A stretch of DNA of 11,235 nt from Candidatus Sumerlaeota bacterium (GTDB lineage Bacteria > UBP6 > UBA1177): assembly GCA_007136595.1 (NCBI GenBank), contig SLGQ01000153.1:1-11235 (forward strand). The letters run 5' to 3'. This document shows positions 7,231 to 11,235 of the stretch, piece after piece; the stretch's first letter is position 1; each line of letters begins with the position of its first letter. The translations under genes were made by a program, and so were the position numbers. Below the pieces are notes generated by a model. The model was not told where the DNA came from and made no database searches. It saw nothing but the letters and a program-made list of their open reading frames with translations.

Positions 7231-7259
7231 AGGCAGCTCCAAAATAAAAAAACTAGCCG

Positions 7260-7287
7260 ATTATAGCAACCGTTTCAATAAAATCAA
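7260..7287 (-). promoter_or_regulatory. Promoter of the cmk-ispH-dprA-topA-trmFO operon
   Basis: On the minus strand, TTGATT (7287-7282) is followed after 16 bp by a perfect TATAAT (7265-7260). The start point would be near 7252, about 20 bases before the cmk ATG, leaving just room for the ribosome binding site. No other convincing promoter is visible inside the operon, so this one probably drives all five genes. Confidence 0.65.
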
Positions 7288-7311
7288 GCGACTGGACAAC
7301 TCTTTATCTTA

Positions 7312-7329
7312 TTCCTCTTAAAAGAGGAA
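7312..7329. promoter_or_regulatory. 18-bp palindrome between cmk and serC (possible operator)
   Basis: TTCCTCTT-AA-AAGAGGAA has perfect 8-bp arms around two bases. It sits about 25 bp upstream of the cmk -35 box and about 110 bp upstream of serC, followed by a second AT-rich symmetric stretch (AAATATTT twice, about 7329-7347). The position, between divergent transcription units, suits a regulator binding site. No T-run after the hairpin suggests a terminator. The regulator is unknown. Confidence 0.4.
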
Positions 7330-7436
7330 AATATTTAAAAATATTTATTTGATTAAGATGAAAAGTTGTTGTAGAGGTATAGAGGTGTATGGTTTTTTGA
7401 ATCACCGGATTAATAATCACATTAGTGGAGATTTAA

Positions 7437-8537
7437 ATGGAAAAAAGAGCACACAATTTTTTTGCGGGTCCTGCGGCACTTCCTTATGAAGTAATGAAAA
7501 AAGCACAGGAGGAGTTACTTGATTTTCGCGGAATGGGTGTTTCTGTAATGGAAATGAGCCATAGAGACAAAGCATTTATTGCGGTCGCTGACGAAGCTGC
7601 TGCCGATCTTAAAAAGATTTTAGGTATTGGCGATGACTATGCTGTTTTATTTCTCGGTGGCGGAGCCACACATCAGTTTGTAATGCTTGGAATGAATGCT
7701 CTCCACGAAGGTGATGAAGCTGACTATATTGTTACAGGAAACTGGGCAAAAAGAGCGTATGAAGAAGGACAGATCCAGGGAAAAGCAAATCTTGTTGCAT
7801 CATCAAAAGATCTTGAAAAAACTTTCAGCGAACTTCCTGAAATCAAAAAAGAGAATATGAGCCCCAAGGCAAAATATCTTCATTTCTGCTCAAACAACAC
7901 AATTTACGGAACTCAGTTCTTTGATTTCCCCGAACCGCTTCCCGGTGTAGGACTTGTAAGTGACATGTCAAGCGGATTTCTCTCACACAAATTTGATGCA
8001 ACAAAGTTTGAGATGATGTATGCCGGTGCACAGAAAAACATAGGACCTGCAGGTGTTACTGTAGTTGTTCTTAAAAAAGAGTGGGCAGAAAAAACTTTCA
8101 CAAAGAAACTTCCCAAAAGTCTTGACTACAACTTCCAGATCAAAAAAGAAAGTATGTTCAACACTCCCCCATGTTTCAACATTTACATCACAGGACTTGT
8201 TTTCAAATGGGTTCTTGAAAATGGCGGACTTGAAGGAATGGAAAAAAGGAACAGGAAAAAAGCGGAAACAATCTATGGTGCAATAGATCAGTATCCTGAT
8301 TTCTACAGAGGCTATGTAACAAACAAAGCTCACCGCTCATGGATGAATGTTACATTCAACCTCCCAACTCCTGAACTGGAAGATGAGTTTGTTAAAGCTG
8401 CAAAAGCTAAGAACATGCTCGGACTTAAAGGATACAGAGATCTTGGCGGGATCAGAGCAAGCATCTATAATTCAACAAGCCCTGAAAGTGTTCAGTTCCT
8501 CGCTGACTTCATGGAAGAATTCAAGAAAAATCATTAA
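7437..8537 (+). CDS. serC: Phosphoserine aminotransferase
   Basis: SerC is a PLP enzyme that converts 3-phosphohydroxypyruvate plus glutamate to phosphoserine in serine biosynthesis, and it often also serves pyridoxine synthesis. The 366-residue length matches the family. The N-terminal RAHNFFAGPAALPYEVM, the MEMSHRDK block, GGGATHQF (residues 74-81), HFCSNNTIYGTQ, the DMSSGFLS segment and YAGAQKNIGPAG, with the PLP-binding Lys200, are all typical (Lys198 in E. coli). The C-terminal KGYRDLGGIRASIYNS is also a family hallmark. The ATG has GTGGAG six bases upstream. The gene is transcribed alone, divergent from cmk. I find no strong promoter: the region has a tandem 8-mer (TAGAGGTA/TAGAGGTG, 7372-7387) and a small dyad GATTA-A-TAATC (7408-7418). 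The stop lies one base from the convergent neighbour's stop and there is no evident terminator. Confidence 0.97.
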   Translation: MEKRAHNFFAGPAALPYEVMKKAQEELLDFRGMGVSVMEMSHRDKAFIAVADEAAADLKKILGIGDDYAVLFLGGGATHQFVMLGMNALHEGDEADYIVTGNWAKRAYEEGQIQGKANLVASSKDLEKTFSELPEIKKENMSPKAKYLHFCSNNTIYGTQFFDFPEPLPGVGLVSDMSSGFLSHKFDATKFEMMYAGAQKNIGPAGVTVVVLKKEWAEKTFTKKLPKSLDYNFQIKKESMFNTPPCFNIYITGLVFKWVLENGGLEGMEKRNRKKAETIYGAIDQYPDFYRGYVTNKAHRSWMNVTFNLPTPELEDEFVKAAKAKNMLGLKGYRDLGGIRASIYNSTSPESVQFLADFMEEFKKNH

Positions 8538-8538
8538 T

Positions 8539-9819
8539 CTAGAAACTTTTCTGATATGAGAGCATCATTCCATTGCCATTGACATCAAAGGAAATTCCAT
8601 CAGTAGTGGGTCTTTCCTTTCTAATAAGAATAAAAACGACACCAAGAACAATACATCCCAAACCGACACCTGATAAAACACCTGAAACAACTCTTGTATC
8701 ATCAGCAGCATCGTAGTGTCCGGTATCATCCTGTATTTCAGCAACACCGAAACCTATAACTCCGGCAGCGAGAGAAACACCGCCGACAACAAAACTTGCA
8801 ATTGCAAGTCCTCTCAAAGGTCTGTATGTCTCCCTTCTCATGAGAGGAGTGAGAGTAATATCAGAGCCGTCAATTAAAGAAACATTGAGCCTGGTATCTC
8901 TATACCCTGTTTTTCTCAAGGTCAATCTTCTTGTATCAAGAGCCATGTGAAAAGTATCAGGAGCTGTTCCAAGAATAGAGCGACCTGAAAGAACCTGAAC
9001 ATTGGAAACAGCCTCACCTCTGGTACCCACAGGATTTACTGTTACGGTCGCACCCTTCCCTATAAGCTGAAAGATAATCCTTTCGTCCCTGAAAAAGTTT
9101 ATCATCTCTTCCATCGGACTCATATCTTTGCTTGTCATGCGGATATTGTGCATTCCGCCACTTATGTGATATTCACAAGGAGTTGAAGAACAAACCCTGC
9201 TGCCATTTACAAACACCTGAGAACTGGAATTTGCATCAAATATTATTCTGAAAGTATCACTTGCACTTGCAGTCATTGACTCAATGCTTTCCGAATACTG
9301 TGAACCCAGAGAAACATTTGAAAGAGCACCTTGATCCATATCAGCTATCTGCTCTATGACAGATTCAATTGCAGACATTAAAGAAGACATATCCGTCTTA
9401 CTGTAAACAAATCTTTCGCTCCCGCCCTTTGTGGAAACTTCCCTTGCAATATCAACGAGTTCCGCATTAAGCATACATTCATTGCCAAGACATGAGATAG
9501 TTGATCTAAGGATTGAATCTGCCGCAAGCGCCTTTCCCAGAGGAATTTGAGTTTCCTGATCATAACGCTGTGAATGACTCTCTCTTCTTTCCTGTCCCAG
9601 AATTTTTTTCATCTGTTCCTGCTGACTGGAACGGTCAATGACCATGAATCTGCCAGTTGAAGAAAGTTTTCCTCTCATCATTTCAGTGGCATTTTGAAGC
9701 AAATCAACTGCAAATTTACCCGACCTGTCATGAATATCCATAACTGCAACCTTTGGACGGGAAGCAAAAAGTGGTAAAAACAGAGCAGAAATCAAAGTAA
9801 AAACAATTATTTTTTTCAT
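8539..9819 (-). CDS. Exported CsgG/TolB-like protein with PEGA repeats and C-terminal membrane hairpin
   Basis: I do not recognise a named gene. From the ATG at 9819 the 426-residue protein has a signal peptide (KKIIVFTLISALFLPLFAS, about 1-20). Residues 22-160 resemble the CsgG/TolB-N/LpoB-like fold: KVAVMDIHDRSG, a helix, then GRFMVIDRSS and an ALAADSILRSTI segment. Two PEGA-like beta domains follow (about 190-235 with FVNGSRVCSSTPCEYHISGG, and 258-322 with LGTAPDTF and LRKTGYRD). Two hydrophobic segments (about 336-358 and 377-399) form a hairpin before a short polar tail. Cysteine pairs C110/C115 and C210/C215 could form disulfides outside the cytoplasm. The start is chosen because GGAG lies six bases upstream. 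An in-frame TTG at 9837 adds six residues without a good site. PEGA domains are thought to bind surface or cell-wall structures, so an envelope assembly or sensing role is possible but only inferred. Confidence 0.75.
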   Translation of the reverse strand: MKKIIVFTLISALFLPLFASRPKVAVMDIHDRSGKFAVDLLQNATEMMRGKLSSTGRFMVIDRSSQQEQMKKILGQERRESHSQRYDQETQIPLGKALAADSILRSTISCLGNECMLNAELVDIAREVSTKGGSERFVYSKTDMSSLMSAIESVIEQIADMDQGALSNVSLGSQYSESIESMTASASDTFRIIFDANSSSQVFVNGSRVCSSTPCEYHISGGMHNIRMTSKDMSPMEEMINFFRDERIIFQLIGKGATVTVNPVGTRGEAVSNVQVLSGRSILGTAPDTFHMALDTRRLTLRKTGYRDTRLNVSLIDGSDITLTPLMRRETYRPLRGLAIASFVVGGVSLAAGVIGFGVAEIQDDTGHYDAADDTRVVSGVLSGVGLGCIVLGVVFILIRKERPTTDGISFDVNGNGMMLSYQKSF

Positions 9820-9853
9820 ATCGACTCCGATTGTCAAAAAATCTCAGGACTAT

Positions 9854-9882
9854 ATTGTATTCCTTAGTATCACCTTAATCAA
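9854..9882 (-). promoter_or_regulatory. Promoter of the CsgG/PEGA-like gene
   Basis: On the minus strand, TTGATT (9882-9877) is followed after 17 bp by TACAAT (9859-9854), so transcription would begin near 9847, about 28 bases before the ATG. The -35 box is identical to that of the cmk operon. It implies that this gene can be expressed apart from the lipoprotein gene upstream, although read-through across the 98-bp gap is also possible. Confidence 0.6.
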
Positions 9883-9917
9883 GATTTTTATTGTTTTTGA
9901 AATTGTTGTGTTTCGGG

Positions 9918-10862
9918 CTATTTCTTAAAAGTGAGCTTTTCTGCGTTAAATTTAAGGTTGGTAAATCCGGAAATCCCCACCTGATACCCGGTGACAGTGA
10001 GCTTACCTATTAAAAATCCAATGGTGTCACCGGAATCTGTCAATAACACTGCCGTATCTGTACCTGTTGTGTCAAGCTCAAAAACTTGTGGAAGTTTAAA
10101 CGGTTCCCTCTGGAATCTAAACTTAACCTTAGCAGATACACCGTTTATACCCTTAAAGTCAACTGTTACCAGTGCAAAATTCCCATCATTTTCTCTTGAC
10201 GGAGCAGAAAGGATCAAAAGCTCATAATCGGGTCCATCAAATTCAAACTCTACTCCACCCTCCATACTTTCAGGGCTGAATCCTTCTCTGACATACGAAA
10301 AATCGATCGAAGCACTTTTCATATCATTAAGACACAACATTGAATAAAAAACATTCACTGATTCCATATTGGCATAACAGTAGTTTGAGTGGACATCTTC
10401 ATCACAACCGCAAACAGGATCATAATAATCATCACAACCAAGCGGCATCTTACTGCACTCTCCCTCACCACCACAATTGCCATCCATCTTCAAACAAAAA
10501 TTTCCATCTCCGCACTCATTATCATCATAACAGAGCTTACCGATATCTCCAGTGTTTCCAGTATTGCCAGTATTTCCGGTGTCTCCGGTGTCTCCAGAGT
10601 CTCCGGTGTCTCCAGAGTCTCCGGTGTCTCCAGAGTCTCCAGTGTCTCCAGAGTCTCCAGTATCTCCGGTGTCTCCAGTATCTCCGGTGTCTCCGGTGTC
10701 TCCGGTATCACCAGTGTTTCCAGTGTCTCCAGTATCACTGTCGTTTATATCGACATCATGATCATCAGTCCCAGCCGGATCTTTTGAAGAAGTAACACTG
10801 TTTTCACATGACACAAACAGAAAGAAAACTGAAAATACAACAAAAAATGACAAGAATCTCAT
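9918..10862 (-). CDS. Lipoprotein with DTG/DSG repeat linker and Kazal-like cysteine module
   Basis: From the ATG at 10862 (GGAGG five bases upstream; a further ATG at 10874 overlaps that site and is rejected) the protein has 314 residues. It opens with a hydrophobic signal ending in LFVSC, a lipobox-like site with Cys19 as the probable lipidated residue. The -3 residue is F, which is atypical. After an acidic spacer come 22 tripeptides (residues 43-108) of DTG, DSG, NTG and one DIG. A cysteine-rich part follows (111-177): first CYDDNECGDGNFC...CGGEGEC, then a Kazal-like pattern CDDYYDPVCGC...NYC...LC, with spacings C-x7-C-x-C-x8-C-x14-C. The rest (178-314) is probably a beta-rich domain of unknown function. 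Such architectures are frequent in Myxococcota-like genomes. A surface-exposed head on a flexible anchor is inferred. Whether the Kazal-like fold inhibits proteases is unknown. Confidence 0.8.
   Translation of the reverse strand: MRFLSFFVVFSVFFLFVSCENSVTSSKDPAGTDDHDVDINDSDTGDTGNTGDTGDTGDTGDTGDTGDTGDSGDTGDSGDTGDSGDTGDSGDTGDTGNTGNTGNTGDIGKLCYDDNECGDGNFCLKMDGNCGGEGECSKMPLGCDDYYDPVCGCDEDVHSNYCYANMESVNVFYSMLCLNDMKSASIDFSYVREGFSPESMEGGVEFEFDGPDYELLILSAPSRENDGNFALVTVDFKGINGVSAKVKFRFQREPFKLPQVFELDTTGTDTAVLLTDSGDTIGFLIGKLTVTGYQVGISGFTNLKFNAEKLTFKK
10539..10736 (-). repeat. 9-bp minisatellite encoding (D/N)(T/S)G repeats
   Basis: Twenty-two 9-bp units run through this 198-bp stretch. A higher-order 18-bp unit (TCTCCAGAGTCTCCGGTG on the plus strand, encoding DTG-DSG) occurs in four near-identical copies at 10591-10662, which points to recent expansion. 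Units of 9 bp keep the frame, so slippage changes linker length without killing the gene. Confidence 0.9.
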
Positions 10863-10890
10863 AACAACCTCCATATTAAAGCAACTACAT

Positions 10891-10919
10891 CTATTTTATT
10901 GATATACTGAAAAAGTCAA
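10891..10919 (-). promoter_or_regulatory. Probable promoter of the lipoprotein gene
   Basis: On the minus strand, TTGACT (10919-10914) is a good -35 box. The -10 element is ambiguous: TAAAAT (10898-10893) at 15 bp is the best match to consensus, while AAATAG (10896-10891) has the ideal 17-bp spacing. The start would fall near 10883, about 20 bases before the ATG. Confidence 0.45.
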
Positions 10920-10940
10920 CCGTAAAACTGATGCTGTAAA

Positions 10941-10983
10941 TGTCTGAACCTTGATTTACGGGATTAGGGGATTAACATGATGG
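10941..10983. repeat. Short-period GATT-rich intergenic repeat
   Basis: TGTCTGAACC is followed by GATT-starting units at 10953, 10962, 10970 and 10979 (GATTTACGG, GATTAGGG, GATTAACAT, GATG), a period of 8-9 nt. The pattern TGTCTGAA...GATTTACGGGATTA...GATTAACATGATG resembles a dispersed intergenic repeat I recall from many bacterial draft genomes. That recollection is unverified. It lies between the lipoprotein promoter and the dinD-like fragment. Confidence 0.45.
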
Positions 10984-11019
10984 GGAAACGATCCAATTGT
11001 TAAATTTATATGGATTTAT

Positions 11020-11033
11020 GGGGATCTGACCCC
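11020..11033. repeat. GGGG/CCCC REP-like element
   Basis: GGGGATCTGACCCC is a short GC-rich imperfect palindrome with a GGGG/CCCC stem in AT-rich surroundings. It resembles the GGGGTCAGACCCC-type REP cores that are abundant in some genomes, with one extra base. It forms the last codons (RGVRSP) of the dinD-like fragment, whose stop follows at once. Confidence 0.45.
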
Positions 11034-11047
11034 TCTTGCTGTAATCG

Positions 11048-11067
11048 TTTTGCTGAGGTCAGCAAAA
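11048..11067. repeat. Perfect 9-bp inverted repeat inside the dinD-like fragment
   Basis: TTTTGCTGA-GG-TCAGCAAAA has perfect 9-bp arms and a two-base centre. It codes for HFADLSK in the fragment, so the symmetry may be partly a by-product of the protein sequence. It lies 14 bp from the GGGG/CCCC element. Confidence 0.5.
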
Positions 11068-11235
11068 TGATCGGCAACCTCATATCCACTATTCTTGCAA
11101 GCAAGCATTGCCCTTGATAAAACTTTAGAAAAATTACGCCATTGAACATATTCAAGAACATCAGCAAGTTCTCTTGCATACCAAAATTCTGTGCCATCAT
11201 CAGATATTCTTTTTGTCTCTTCAAATGATTTATAC

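Larger units (their letters stand above)
11016..11235 (-). pseudogene. dinD: DinD-like protein (DNA-damage-inducible protein D), N-terminal fragment
   Basis: Reading on the minus strand from the right edge gives 72 residues without a start codon in the window: YKSFEETKRISDDGTEFWYA, then RELADVLEYVQWRNFSKVLS, then RAMLACKNSGYEVADHFADL, ending SKTITARGVRSP and TAA at 11018-11016. This matches the N-terminal part of DinD (E. coli FEEIKLINANGAEQW..., CENSGHTIDDHFEE), an SOS-regulated protein of about 270 residues implicated in modulating RecA filaments. The gene's first few codons lie beyond the window. Only about the first quarter of the family is present. The last codons are formed by the GGGG/CCCC REP-like element, so the gene was probably cut by a rearrangement or REP insertion and is unlikely to work as DinD. 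A separate short product cannot be excluded. An overlapping frame at 11006-11224 is a shadow of this one. Confidence 0.8.

Noticed and set aside
8167..8184. CATGTTTCAAC in serC, shared with the apex and arm of RAYT hairpin B
   Set aside because: The match is short, has no TGTAGGGG head and no complementary arm, and lies in conserved serC coding sequence (PPCFN). Chance is sufficient.
10539..10736. RTX-type calcium-binding repeats
   Set aside because: The tripeptide (D/N)(T/S)G pattern lacks the nonapeptide GGxGxDxUx, so it is treated as a flexible acidic linker.
10340..10795. Plus-strand open frames across the lipoprotein repeat (SPVSPE-, CLRCLQ- and SGVSRV-type repeats)
   Set aside because: All arise from the 9-bp minisatellite read in other frames. 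The minus-strand frame has the signal peptide, the ribosome binding site and a structured cysteine domain.
11006..11224. A 72-codon ATG-started frame on the minus strand near the right edge
   Set aside because: It is out of frame with the clear DinD-like translation over the same bases and has no similarity of its own.

Overview
The window looks like a piece of the chromosome of a low-GC, Gram-negative bacterium. Shine-Dalgarno sites (GGAG/AGGAG), sigma70-type promoters and the standard bacterial code all fit. The secreted proteins (a lipoprotein with a long DTG/DSG linker and a Kazal-like cysteine module, and a CsgG/TolB-like protein with PEGA repeats and a C-terminal membrane hairpin) resemble protein styles common in Myxococcota/Deltaproteobacteria and some uncultured phyla. 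That placement is an inference and is not firm.

Left flank (1-1238). This is an accessory patch. It has a T16 tract, the C-terminal remnant of a DUF4143-type ATPase, and an apparently intact REP-associated tyrosine transposase (RAYT) gene behind a near-consensus promoter. Inside the RAYT reading frame lie two REP-like hairpins in opposite orientation. Just past it, overlapping its stop codon, is a 29-bp direct repeat pair that can fold into alternative hairpins.

Core operon (1239-7287, minus strand). The order in transcription is cmk, ispH, dprA, topA, trmFO. Three junctions are 4-base ATGA stop/start overlaps, and the cmk/ispH junction is almost as tight (TGA-T-TTG). One promoter (TTGATT-16-TATAAT) sits upstream of cmk. 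The genes cover pyrimidine nucleotide salvage, isoprenoid precursor synthesis, ssDNA handling in recombination/transformation, DNA supercoiling and tRNA m5U54 methylation. The smf(dprA)-topA-trmFO order is shared with Bacillus and other lineages.

Middle and right (7288-10919). serC diverges from cmk across a 206-bp region holding an 18-bp palindrome. serC ends one base from the convergent CsgG/PEGA-like gene. Next comes the repeat-linker lipoprotein gene, also on the minus strand, with its own promoter. These two envelope proteins of unknown role are the least explained genes here.

Right flank (10920-11235). This is a second degraded patch. The N-terminal part of a DinD-like (DNA-damage-inducible protein D) gene enters from the right edge and stops inside a GGGG/CCCC REP-like element, followed by a GATT-rich short-period repeat. 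I see no complete new multi-gene defence or metabolic system. The most interesting signals are the REP elements embedded in the RAYT gene, the repeat/hairpin block after it, and the envelope gene pair.
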